A model generated the notes under the pieces. The model was given only the letters and a program-made list of their open reading frames with translations. It ran no database searches and had not been told where the DNA came from. The translations under genes were made by a program, and so were the position numbers. 22,369 nucleotides of DNA from a virus, in IMG/VR virus record IMGVR_UViG_3300046673_000432, positions 1 through 22,369 of that record. One strand, given 5' to 3'. This document shows, one piece after another, positions 7,334 through 14,331 of this stretch; position 1 is the stretch's first letter; each line of letters opens with the position of its first letter.

Positions 7334-7367
7334 CCGTAAATTGGTTAATTTGAAGCCGGCTTTACGG
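7334..7367 (-). promoter_or_regulatory. Inverted repeat overlapping the connector gene ribosome-binding site
   Basis: CCGTAAA and TTTACGG (7367-7361 and 7340-7334 on the minus strand) form a perfect 7-bp stem with a 20-nt loop. The 3' arm runs into ACGGAG, the likely ribosome-binding site for the ATG at 7324. A stem here could hide the site and lower connector translation relative to the capsid protein upstream, which needs far more copies. No experimental support. Confidence 0.35.
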
Positions 7368-7400
7368 TTCCAGACTCAAAAGACTGGAGCAAATGATTGC

Positions 7401-8300
7401 TTAACTGGTTGAGTAGCCCGTTGTTTTGCATATGCAGAAGCCGTTTGCGACGTAAGGTGTTTTGCGGTAGCTTGTGAAGGGGATAATTTTGCGTAGTCTT
7501 TTTTGGATGTCGATGTCGGTTGTAATTTCTTGTTTGGTTACCATGAAACCCATGGGTGCGTAGTTGTTGTTTGGGTTTTGGCCGTCGCTGATACCGTAAA
7601 CTGTGCCTGCTGGAACAAGGTTGCTGACTAGCAGTGTCCATATGCCGAGTTTTTGTTCAACTTCATTGGTTAAGGGGTTGGTGACTTCGCGGAATAAGTT
7701 GGGGTAAGGCAAGTTACGCAAAGATTCTTCCTGGATCGGGTTGACTGCGATGTATTTCATTATGAAGTTGTGTTGTTTTATGAGTCGGTTCATTTTGTTG
7801 AGGTCTTCAAGGCCTACGCCGCCGCTGACTGTAATTGTTGAGCCTGTAACGCTGATTGTGTTTCCTGAGCCTCCGAAAGAGTTGCCGTTCGCTGCTCCCG
7901 CTCCATCTATGGCGGTCCAGCTGTCTAGCTCTATTTGGTACATCGTGCGGAAGGCCAGACGCATCATTTGAGTGTCGACTACGCCGAGTTCGAAGTCGGT
8001 GATCATTTCTATGGGGATTTCGACTTCTTCGCCGTAAGTGTCAGGTGTGATGCTAACGCTGGTTAATGGTGTAAAGTCTAGTATTGCTGGTGCTGCGATG
8101 CCTTTTCTTTGAATGCCGATTGCGACGTTGCCTGCTTCTTTGACGTAAGTTCGGGTGCGTCCTTTTATGATTGGGTCAGGGACAAAGAGCTTGGCGAAAA
8201 TCATGGCGTTGGTTGCCATCTGCAGGATTTTTTGGTGTAGCTCTGGATATTGAATGGCTGGGCTATCATCCATTGTTACTTGATCTGGTGCAAAACTCAT
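7401..8300 (-). CDS. Major capsid protein (HK97 fold)
   Basis: This 299-residue protein has the layout of HK97-type capsid proteins. An N-terminal region is followed by strand/loop PIIKGRTRTYVKEAGNVAIG and the pattern PLTSVSITPDTYGEEVEIPI. Then comes a spine helix with ITDFELGVVDTQMMRLAFRT, the 'GGVGLEDLNKMNRLIKQHNF' domain, and IMKYIAVNPIQEESLRNLPY. Late strands are PMGFMVTKQEITTDIDIQKR and PYVANGFCICKTTGYS. It follows the protease-scaffold and decoration genes, as expected. A ribosome-binding site (AAAGGAG) precedes the ATG at 8300. Unlike HK97 itself there is no long N-terminal scaffold domain; the scaffold seems to be supplied by the 8740-9816 product. Confidence 0.9.
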   Translation of the reverse strand: MSFAPDQVTMDDSPAIQYPELHQKILQMATNAMIFAKLFVPDPIIKGRTRTYVKEAGNVAIGIQRKGIAAPAILDFTPLTSVSITPDTYGEEVEIPIEMITDFELGVVDTQMMRLAFRTMYQIELDSWTAIDGAGAANGNSFGGSGNTISVTGSTITVSGGVGLEDLNKMNRLIKQHNFIMKYIAVNPIQEESLRNLPYPNLFREVTNPLTNEVEQKLGIWTLLVSNLVPAGTVYGISDGQNPNNNYAPMGFMVTKQEITTDIDIQKRLRKIIPFTSYRKTPYVANGFCICKTTGYSTS

Positions 8301-8369
8301 TTTTCGTTTCTCCTTTATTTTTTATTTAGAATTTCTCGACTTGACGAGTCCAAACTTGAAAGATTGGAG

Positions 8370-8738
8370 TTAGGGGATTACTATTGCTTGGCCGCCGTTA
8401 GAAGCGCCAGTATCACAGAGGCAGTGTTTTGTGGTTGGGGTGTTATTGGTTACTCCGACTCCGTTTGCTCCGGAAACTACTAGGTCGCCTGGGTTGATTG
8501 TGCCGCTGGTTGTGATTCTGGCTTTTACTTTGCCCGTCATTACTGTGCAGATTTTGCCTGCCGCTGCGCCGACTTTAACGATGCCTACCCATTCTTGTGC
8601 TCCGGTGGTTGGGGAAACCGTCCCAGGTCCACTGATGTAAACAAATTGTCCTGCTGTGACGCCGCCTGTGCCCGCGATAAATGAGAGGTCTGTTGAGGAT
8701 GGTTGCTGTACAAGAGGACCTGAATTTTCATAGGACAT
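8370..8738 (-). CDS. Capsid decoration protein (DUF2190-like)
   Basis: This 122-residue beta-rich, Gly/Thr-rich protein contains TGGVTAGQFVYISGPGTVSP, EWVGIVKVGAAAGKICTVMT, GKVKARITTSGTINPGDLVV and ASNGGQAIVIP. This is the typical pattern of small capsid decoration proteins that encode 'aG..V.......v......a.vGv......G..v.V...G.v.v.......aGd.v'. It sits directly before the major capsid gene and just after the protease-scaffold gene (1 nt apart), matching lambda gpD/DUF2190 synteny. The role is stabilising the expanded capsid. Confidence 0.75.
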   Translation of the reverse strand: MSYENSGPLVQQPSSTDLSFIAGTGGVTAGQFVYISGPGTVSPTTGAQEWVGIVKVGAAAGKICTVMTGKVKARITTSGTINPGDLVVSGANGVGVTNNTPTTKHCLCDTGASNGGQAIVIP

Positions 8739-8739
8739 T

Positions 8740-9816
8740 TTACTGCATTCCTCCTTGTGTTACTTGGGCGTCAAAAGTGCGTTTCTTCTGGGCGGCTGCT
8801 GCAAGCTCTTTGAAGTAAGGCGGCACTGCCACCATTCCTGGCTGACCCTTCTGTGGTTCCAGATGCTCGTTTAGGACTCCTGCGACTCCTTTTCCAGGAG
8901 TGCGTTGCTTTAGTGCTTGTTTTATGGATTCGTCGACTTTAGCTGCGATAGCAGCGGTTTCCAATTTGACTGCTTCTCTTGCGGCTTCGACAGCTTTGGT
9001 CACGGCTTCGGCTGATGCTTTGTTGCATACTTCGGTTAAGTTGTTTGCGTGCTTTTCGATAATTGCCTTTACGGCTTCTGCATCTAAGGGTTGATTTGTT
9101 GACAATTTTCTCTCCTCCGAATTTTCATTTTTTTGGTTAGCTCCCTTTTGGGAGTGTACCTGTGAATTACAACTTAAACAACTAAGAGTCAAAGCGCTTG
9201 CACATAGCCCACATGGAATTTTTTCCTGTACTGTTAGCGCTTTTCTGATGGCTTCCTGTTGGTTTGCTTTCATGGCAGCGGCGAAGCCAACGGGCTTAAA
9301 CTTGGCGTGTTCATAGGCGCCAATTGAAACAATGCTCAACTCGATAAGGTGTGGTCTGCGCATTATTTCCCAAGCGCCACGGCAAATGTGCACCAAATTC
9401 ATTTGGTCGTCTCTGGAGCGAGATCCACATAAGCTGCAGTAAGCTTCCCCAAGAATACGTGGGCTAACGCTGTTAACGTATTCTCGCTCGATTTTCGCAA
9501 GCAGTTCTTCATCGCCGCTAACTTCTCCCTCAAATGGGACAATGATTCTGCCATCAGCTGATGTCTGGGGCGAATGTAAAATATTGATGACGCCTTTGAT
9601 GTCTTCAACTCGGTTGCCATGGTCAACCCGTATCTGAGCATTTTGGCTAACAGCGACGAAATAGGGCAGTTCTTCAGCGGGGACCTGCCAACTATTCTCA
9701 TTGACCGTGTCGTCAATGGCTGTACCTTGAATGAGCAGGATTTTGCCGTCGGTGCTTCGCTTGAAAGTGACGGGTACATTGTAGTCTAGATGAATGTTGG
9801 GTTTAGAAACGCTCAT
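8740..9816 (-). CDS. Prohead protease fused to scaffold, with Cys-rich zinc-site inserts
   Basis: The protein is 358 residues. Residues 1-180 look like a HK97/herpes-type prohead protease: the conserved-histidine region AQIRVDHGNRVEDIKGVI (H66), the strand IIVPFEGEVSG, and the serine-containing block RPHLIELSIVSIGAYEHAKF (S161 or S164 as nucleophile). A Cys/His cluster, C127-x2-C130 with H143 and C145, is inserted before that block. A second cluster is at 202-216 (CGLC, CLSC). Residues 240-300 are a long charged, alanine-rich helix (DAEAVKAIIEKHANNLTEVC; EAVTKAVEAAREAVKLETAA), typical of an internal scaffold, then a Pro/Gly-rich tail. It lies before decoration and capsid genes, as expected. 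Fusion of protease and scaffold in one frame is known in phages; the paired zinc-site-like clusters are unusual. Confidence 0.75.
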   Translation of the reverse strand: MSVSKPNIHLDYNVPVTFKRSTDGKILLIQGTAIDDTVNENSWQVPAEELPYFVAVSQNAQIRVDHGNRVEDIKGVINILHSPQTSADGRIIVPFEGEVSGDEELLAKIEREYVNSVSPRILGEAYCSLCGSRSRDDQMNLVHICRGAWEIMRRPHLIELSIVSIGAYEHAKFKPVGFAAAMKANQQEAIRKALTVQEKIPCGLCASALTLSCLSCNSQVHSQKGANQKNENSEERKLSTNQPLDAEAVKAIIEKHANNLTEVCNKASAEAVTKAVEAAREAVKLETAAIAAKVDESIKQALKQRTPGKGVAGVLNEHLEPQKGQPGMVAVPPYFKELAAAAQKKRTFDAQVTQGGMQ

Positions 9817-9832
9817 TTGGGTCTCTCTTTAG

Positions 9833-10153
9833 TTACCAGTAAACGTCATGGTCACGAGCAACGAGGCAAACACAATTGGGATGCAAATTCACCGCAAAAG
9901 TGTCCTCGTCAAGCCATTCTCCGTAAGGAAACATATCCGTAAGTTCATCCGGATCCTGCAGCTCATACACGTCATTGTTGTGGTCTTGGCAGTTTTGGCA
10001 TAGATTGGGACTGGGCTTTAGTCCTTCAGTTACATAACGCCAAACAGTGTAACGGATTGCTGGGTTAACCACAGCTGCCTTGAAAGCCTTGAACGCAAGA
10101 AAAGCGTTGACTGCGTTCTGCAGGTCATTGTCTTGGAATTTCTGAGATAACAT
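9833..10153 (-). CDS. Minimal Mu F-like / SPP1 gp7-like head morphogenesis protein
   Basis: The frame can start with GTG at 10192 (119 residues), but the ATG at 10153 (106 residues) has GGGAAAAG upstream and overlaps the portal 3' end by only 29 nt, so I prefer it. The C-terminus carries the family signature: LCQNCQDHNNDVYEL, an acidic loop, then NLHPNCVCLVARDHD. This corresponds to the C-x2-C ... HPNC.C motif of Mu gpF/SPP1 gp7 minor head proteins. The usual proteins are 250-400 residues and begin with a long helical domain. Here only the terminal domain remains, so this is either a short lineage-specific version or a trimmed one. It lies directly after the portal as in other phages. Confidence 0.7.
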   Translation of the reverse strand: MLSQKFQDNDLQNAVNAFLAFKAFKAAVVNPAIRYTVWRYVTEGLKPSPNLCQNCQDHNNDVYELQDPDELTDMFPYGEWLDEDTFAVNLHPNCVCLVARDHDVYW

Positions 10154-11597
10154 AGCTTTTCCCGTTCGCGCTGATCTGTCTTTGAGAAGCACTCATTTTA
10201 GGAGAGGGCTGAGATGAATCGCTTTTGCTGACGGCGTCGGTAGGCATTGCTTGGTCGTAACTTTGACGCATCGTTGCCAGGTTACCCCAGACTTCTTCAG
10301 GCAAACCAAGTTTTGCTCGGGCTTCTAGATCTCCGGTTAGGCCCGCTTGGAAGAGTGCAATTTGTTGGTCAACCAAAACGTCTGCTGCAGGCTCCCAGAT
10401 CGGTCGCCACTTTACCTTTGGAATCTTATCCGAAGTAATGAACGATCCTGGAAAGTCGCCTTGCAGGATAGCTGGGAACAATTCAGTTTCGTAAGTGTAC
10501 TTTATGTGTTCCTGTCGCATGCGAAGGCGAGTGACAAATTCCTGCATAACTATGTCAGCGGTTGATCTGTTTGCGTTTTCAATTTCTCCTAAAAACAACT
10601 TGGGAACGCCTAACTGTGCGTTACGTTGAGTTAGCAGATAGTTTAGCCACCACTCGACCCGTAAGCCGCGAGTCATGCTGTCGATAGGTATGGGGTTGAC
10701 GTCGTGTTTGAATGCGAGGTCGGTTCCTTGTTGGCGTTCAGCCATGCCATCGATAAATGCCTGCAGCTTAGTGTCCGACCACTCAGCCTTTTCTGTGCCG
10801 CATTGATAGGCAAGGATGGGCTTGGTGTAAATTTTCATTATGGTTGCCATGTCATGCTGGAAATCGTCTGTAAGAGCCTGAATCAGCAGGGTGCTTCTTA
10901 GCAGGCTTACGCCGTAGGCGCTGTTGTACCTACCTGAACCTTGATTGTGAAGTGTACGCAGTATGTCTTGAGGCTCAAAAATTGCCGGAGGCACAGAAAG
11001 AAGTTGAATGTAGCCGAAAATGTTCATGTAAGCGTCTCGGCGAATCCGGACATAAAGTGGATCCAGAGGCTTCAGCCATTCAACCCGTTGATTATCTTCA
11101 TCTCGGCAAAGCTCGGTGACGCTAAAGCCGTTAACCAAAGCATTATTTTCTTGGATTCGGGCGACAGAGGGAACGTTATGGGAATCCAGCCACTCGCTCA
11201 GATAATCGTTGAATGTAGAGTTGCCGCCTTCTAGCTCAAGCCAATTGCTAACCGTCAAGTTAACGCGAACATCAACTGAGGCTGCAATATACGGATTGTA
11301 CTCGTAGAGAGCTTGCAGTTTCGGCAGATCATCAACTGGCGTGATTCCCCAAATTCTATCATAAAGGCTGCTGTAAGGCGGAGTAACAAAGCCTATTCCA
11401 GCACTTTTCAGAGTGTACCTGCTGAGGTATTCTTGCAGAACAGCATCTCGACTGGACCTAAACGGGATCTCCTGGTCGATTTGCTGCTTCGCCGTGTCTG
11501 GCTCCACGTTGCGCATTGGGTTTGGCAACGAATCATTTCTTGGGACAGGAAGTATTTTGTTTGCAACCTGACCAAAAGCGGATCTAAAGTTTACCAT
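10125..11597 (-). CDS. Portal protein
   Basis: The open frame extends up to 11678, but the ATG at 11597 forms a TAATG overlap with the terminase stop and gives 490 residues starting MVNFRSAFGQVANKIL, so I choose it. Portal features are: an N-terminal region leading to YDRIWGITPVDDLPKLQALY and NPYIAASVDVRVNLTVSNWL; then ENNALVNGFSVTELCRDEDN; LKPLDPLYVRIRRD; an 'IFEPQDILRTLHNQGSGRYN / AYGVSLLRSTL' block; and IYTKPILAYQCGTE. A helix ends near QLGVPKLFLGEIENANRSTA, the typical 'lGvP..llG......n..t' motif, followed by RLRMRQEHIKYTYETELFPA. It forms the 12-mer ring for DNA entry. It sits immediately after TerL and before the Mu F-like gene. Confidence 0.9.
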   Translation of the reverse strand: MVNFRSAFGQVANKILPVPRNDSLPNPMRNVEPDTAKQQIDQEIPFRSSRDAVLQEYLSRYTLKSAGIGFVTPPYSSLYDRIWGITPVDDLPKLQALYEYNPYIAASVDVRVNLTVSNWLELEGGNSTFNDYLSEWLDSHNVPSVARIQENNALVNGFSVTELCRDEDNQRVEWLKPLDPLYVRIRRDAYMNIFGYIQLLSVPPAIFEPQDILRTLHNQGSGRYNSAYGVSLLRSTLLIQALTDDFQHDMATIMKIYTKPILAYQCGTEKAEWSDTKLQAFIDGMAERQQGTDLAFKHDVNPIPIDSMTRGLRVEWWLNYLLTQRNAQLGVPKLFLGEIENANRSTADIVMQEFVTRLRMRQEHIKYTYETELFPAILQGDFPGSFITSDKIPKVKWRPIWEPAADVLVDQQIALFQAGLTGDLEARAKLGLPEEVWGNLATMRQSYDQAMPTDAVSKSDSSQPSPKMSASQRQISANGKSYVISEIPRQ

Positions 11598-12853
11598 TAC
11601 TGAGTACGTCCATAATGTCGGTTCGGGAACGCAATTCCAACGCCTGACGATGGCGAGGGTGAGCGTTTTAGTTGCCAAGCGGCTAATGCGAGAGCGATAA
11701 CGGCGTCGTCATGATAGCCTTCGGGTGCTCCATATTGCACGTTGCCGCTTCGGGTAGTCTTGTACCCGTACAGCTTGAGCTCGTTAATCAAAACTGGAAT
11801 CGGCGGGATTGTGAGCTGGTGGTTCTCGATCATTATGCTGAGGTTTTCGATGAGGTCTTTTTTTGTGGCGTTGGTGAATTTGTAGCCGTCAACATGCACC
11901 TTTTCTCGACAGAGTTCGTCTTCGATTGGGTCGCCAACTCCGGTGCTGTCAATTAGCAAACGGGCATCATAGTTCTGGGATAGTTGAACGATGCGTTTTC
12001 TTTGAAATACCCAATCCAACTGGTTGAATCTGTCAAAGGCGCACAAGTGGCCTTCTATATCCAAGACAATTAAAACAGTGAAATCCTCTAGCTTTGCAAG
12101 GTCGGCGCCCATGACATATTTCTTATTTTGCTGAGGAAGCTCAAAGCCGCCTTCAACAATGCGGTCAACTCCTCGAAAGACGCTGCCGACATCCTCTAAG
12201 AACTGTGCCAATACTTCTTGACGATACGCCAACTCAGGCATATCCCGAGCAAAAGAGGCAATTTCCGCTGGATCCAAGTACGGGTTACTTGCACTTGGAA
12301 AGCTCCAACTTTTGTAATCTGTTTGTTTAGAGTCTTGTCCGCGAGTCCCAAGCTGGAAATACCAGTTATGCCCTCTGGGAGTGCCAGTAAAGAAGGCGAT
12401 GCCTTTCTCATCCATCAACGCAGGCCTAAGGGCTAAGGTCCAGGCTTCTTCAGCAATTTGTGCGCCTTCATCAACCCAAAGAACCTTCACACCTTGGCTA
12501 CGAAGCGAATCGGGGTTGTCAGCACTCTTAAACCAAACATGCCTATTTCCCGAAAGTATTACATGGCGGTCCGCACGGTGGATTTCCTCAATCAGCTCAC
12601 CCGGGCAATAATTGAAGAACTCGCTCCATTGCCTCTGAGTATGCCAATAAGTTGGTGCAACCGCGAAGCCGACTATGCCTATTTTTTCTTTGCCTTCGCC
12701 TTGCTGCCACATTTGCCTTATGAATTCGTTGGCGCCCGCGACGGTTTTGCCCCAGCGACGTCCACAGTTGAGCACTCGGAACCTAGCGGTACAGTAGTGG
12801 AATTGGCATTGTCCTGGATGAGGTTTGTATCTGATGCGTATTGTTTTTTGCAT
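11597..12853 (-). CDS. terL: Terminase large subunit
   Basis: The frame opens at ATG 12871 (424 residues). An internal ATG at 12853 has GGAAG about 9 nt upstream and is an equally good start (418 residues). Numbered from 12871, the ATPase motifs are Walker A CGRRWGKT (36-43), Walker B VLWVDEG with D134/E135, and coupling motif TGTP (162-165). The RNase H-like nuclease has acidic residues in GADLAKLEDF (D257), LLIDSTGVGDP (D308) and HDDAVIALALA (D388/D389). The leader YKPHPGQCQFHYCTARFRVL is the normal N-terminal adenine-binding region. The enzyme cuts and pumps DNA into the prohead. The start overlaps the 3' end of the terS-like gene by 136-154 nt in a different frame. Confidence 0.95.
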   Translation of the reverse strand: MQKTIRIRYKPHPGQCQFHYCTARFRVLNCGRRWGKTVAGANEFIRQMWQQGEGKEKIGIVGFAVAPTYWHTQRQWSEFFNYCPGELIEEIHRADRHVILSGNRHVWFKSADNPDSLRSQGVKVLWVDEGAQIAEEAWTLALRPALMDEKGIAFFTGTPRGHNWYFQLGTRGQDSKQTDYKSWSFPSASNPYLDPAEIASFARDMPELAYRQEVLAQFLEDVGSVFRGVDRIVEGGFELPQQNKKYVMGADLAKLEDFTVLIVLDIEGHLCAFDRFNQLDWVFQRKRIVQLSQNYDARLLIDSTGVGDPIEDELCREKVHVDGYKFTNATKKDLIENLSIMIENHQLTIPPIPVLINELKLYGYKTTRSGNVQYGAPEGYHDDAVIALALAAWQLKRSPSPSSGVGIAFPNRHYGRTQ

Positions 12854-13236
12854 ACTTCGGGATCTTCCCATTTGATGCGAGTTTCTTCAGTTTGATTTTG
12901 TTCAGCAGGTTTGGCACCGCTAAGTTGGGCGGATTCGACGTTTATTTGACGCATAAGATTCAAAGCAGCAATTCTTGCGCGGTCGCTTTTGGCTTGGGTA
13001 TACATGAAGCTGGCTTTGCGGTAGAGTTGCTCATGCCGATTCTGCACCTTAAGCAGCTGCTTGGCAAGTTCCTGCAAAATAGGCTGCCACTCGGGCTTAG
13101 TGGCAAAATCATTGTAAGCTGTACTCCTAGAACAGCCAAATTTCGCCATAAGCTCTTGGACTATTTCATGGGTGTTTAACCCATTTCCTTCGCCCTTTAG
13201 CAATTCTAAGCGTCTTTCAAGCGTATGTAGCTGCAT
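12718..13236 (-). CDS. Terminase small subunit-like HTH protein
   Basis: This 172-residue protein has an N-terminal helix-turn-helix (THEIVQELMAKFGCSRSTAY followed by NDFATKPEW). A helical middle (LLKVQNRHEQLYRKASFMYT, RIAALNLMRQINVESAQLSG) resembles small terminase oligomerisation regions. It is directly upstream of TerL. The last ~45 residues are encoded by DNA that also encodes the TerL N-terminus in another frame; this tail is low in structure (ANSTTVPLGSECSTVDVAGA) and may be under weak constraint. The start ATG at 13236 lies 8 nt after the stop of the GNAT frame. It would recognise the packaging site. Named from the HTH and position. Confidence 0.75.
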   Translation of the reverse strand: MQLHTLERRLELLKGEGNGLNTHEIVQELMAKFGCSRSTAYNDFATKPEWQPILQELAKQLLKVQNRHEQLYRKASFMYTQAKSDRARIAALNLMRQINVESAQLSGAKPAEQNQTEETRIKWEDPEVCKKQYASDTNLIQDNANSTTVPLGSECSTVDVAGAKPSRAPTNS

Positions 13237-13243
13237 AAAATCT

Positions 13244-13786
13244 TCACTTTTCCAAGGTTTCTGGAATTTTGCGTCGATATTTTAGAGAGACCGTTAAGCG
13301 ACATCGGCTATTCGAATGCACCAGTTCCCGATTTATTCGAGTATCCCCTTTTCCGTGACTGCCATGACCAACACGTTTGATTATCCAGTTACCCAAGTTT
13401 CCCCTTACTAGCTGAGGATTGCTTGTAACCAGATAAAACGGCAATTTACTCTGAGAGGTGTAGAGCTCAGCCATGAAATTCAGCAGGCGTTTTCCGATTC
13501 CTATGCCTTGATAGTCTGGCAAGACCACAAGACGACTTACACGATAATAATTTGCCAACATGTGCACGTGTGCAACTGCAATGAAGGCGACAGGTTTTTG
13601 CTGATATAGTGCAACGTAGCATTTGACGCCGGCGCCAAGTTGCCCGTTTAGATAGTGATATTGCCTAAAGACCTGCCACATGGAATTGCTGCATTTATGA
13701 ACTGAGATGTCAATTGTCGGGTGGCTAACTTTTTTTTTATAAACTCCATAGTGTCGGTGCAGAACACCCAATCGGGCTCTAACCAA
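13244..13786 (-). CDS. GNAT acetyltransferase-fold protein, likely C-terminal half of a frameshifted ABC-GNAT fusion
   Basis: The frame has a clear GNAT acetyl-CoA-binding motif A: SRLVVLPDYQGIGIGKRLLN. Before it is a strand/helix lead-in (FRQYHYLNGQLGAGVKCYVA, KPVAFIAVAHVHMLANYYRV); after it comes KLPFYLVTSNPQLVRGNLGN. The first in-frame start is TTG at 13786 without a ribosome-binding site, and the next ATG (13681) lies inside the fold. The true coding therefore probably begins at 13729 (VSHPTIDISVHKC...), entered by -1 slippage from the ABC ATPase frame. Fused ABC ATPase-acetyltransferase proteins are a known archaeal family (COG2401). A GNAT-fold enzyme beside ParB and terminase also recalls Mom-type DNA modification of phage Mu. 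Function unproven. Confidence 0.8.
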   Translation of the reverse strand: MVRARLGVLHRHYGVYKKKVSHPTIDISVHKCSNSMWQVFRQYHYLNGQLGAGVKCYVALYQQKPVAFIAVAHVHMLANYYRVSRLVVLPDYQGIGIGKRLLNFMAELYTSQSKLPFYLVTSNPQLVRGNLGNWIIKRVGHGSHGKGDTRINRELVHSNSRCRLTVSLKYRRKIPETLEK

Positions 13787-14331
13787 TCAATAACGTCGTA
13801 GTGGCATGTGACTGCTATGAATTTCTTGCTAGTTCTTCGCACAGCTTTGCTTATTGCGTAGGCGCTGACCTTTGCAATCTCCCGATCTACAACACTTGTG
13901 AACTCATCAAAAACAATTAGATCCTGATCTAAACTGAGCGCCCTTGCAATATCTACCCGCATCTTTTCGCCTTGACTCAGCGCCTCATAGTTTTTGAGCC
14001 AATCGGGAGGAGAGGCAAAGCCGACACTGCACAGATTTTTTGTTATCTCGTTTACCTGAAGACTTGTTGGGAAATCATCTAAAATCGATTCGTGATTGTA
14101 TTCAAAGCCTTTGATGTAACTCTCAGGAAAAAGGGTTTTTGCGATGCTTGTTTTGCCCGTGCCGCTTCGGCCCACAATTATGCCAACTTGCCAGGATTCA
14201 CTCTCTATTGGCAGCTCGCCGACAAAATGCTTCTCCATCTTGCAACCATTTAGTGTGAAGCTTCCTATGACTGATTGAGCGCGAAAACTCTCCGGCTTAG
14301 TCCAGGTTTTTACAAACTCAAAACGCGGCAT
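13648..14331 (-). CDS. ABC-type ATPase (COG2401-like), zero-frame product
   Basis: The frame is open to ATG 14391, but the ATG at 14331 has GGAAGG 8 nt upstream and overlaps the ParB-like stop by only 22 nt. I use it (227 residues, MPRFEFVKTWTKPESF). Motifs numbered from this start are Walker A GRSGTGKT (54-61), ABC signature LSQGE (118-122), Walker B DLIVFDEF (137-144) and switch His in TCHYDVIDWLEPD (H177). There are no membrane segments, so it is a soluble ABC ATPase rather than a transporter part. After residue 201 the zero frame reads 26 unlikely residues, while the -1 frame continues into a GNAT domain. The fusion would be about 362 residues. It lies between ParB-like and TerS genes. 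It may act on DNA. Confidence 0.9.
   Translation of the reverse strand: MPRFEFVKTWTKPESFRAQSVIGSFTLNGCKMEKHFVGELPIESESWQVGIIVGRSGTGKTSIAKTLFPESYIKGFEYNHESILDDFPTSLQVNEITKNLCSVGFASPPDWLKNYEALSQGEKMRVDIARALSLDQDLIVFDEFTSVVDREIAKVSAYAISKAVRRTSKKFIAVTCHYDVIDWLEPDWVFCTDTMEFIKKKLATRQLTSQFINAAIPCGRSLGNITI
13729..13735 (-). other. Programmed -1 frameshift slippery heptamer A-AAA-AAG with upstream SD-like GGAG
   Basis: The ATPase codons TTT ATA AAA AAA AAG (13743-13729) include a run of nine A bases and end in A AAA AAG in correct -1 phase, the heptamer used by bacterial dnaX. GGAG lies at 13747-13744, 8 nt upstream of the heptamer, close to the spacing of the stimulatory Shine-Dalgarno element in dnaX. 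Slippage passes the ribosome directly from the ABC ATPase into the GNAT frame. A plain degenerate frameshift in the A9 run is the alternative. Confidence 0.7.

Noticed and set aside
7345-8483. Frames at 7345-7641 (minus) and 7741-7971, 8250-8483 (plus)
   Set aside because: They are out-of-frame shadows of the major capsid and decoration genes with unlikely composition.
12841-12853. AAAAAAC run near the TerL start as a third frameshift site between TerS and TerL
   Set aside because: Neither the TerS frame (AAA AAA CAA) nor the TerL frame (CAA AAA ACA) has the heptamer in slippery phase, and TerL has its own ATG with a ribosome-binding site.
13681-13786. Independent translation of the GNAT gene from TTG 13786 or ATG 13681
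   Set aside because: The TTG has no ribosome-binding site and lies deep in the ATPase gene; the ATG is inside the domain and would remove its first elements.
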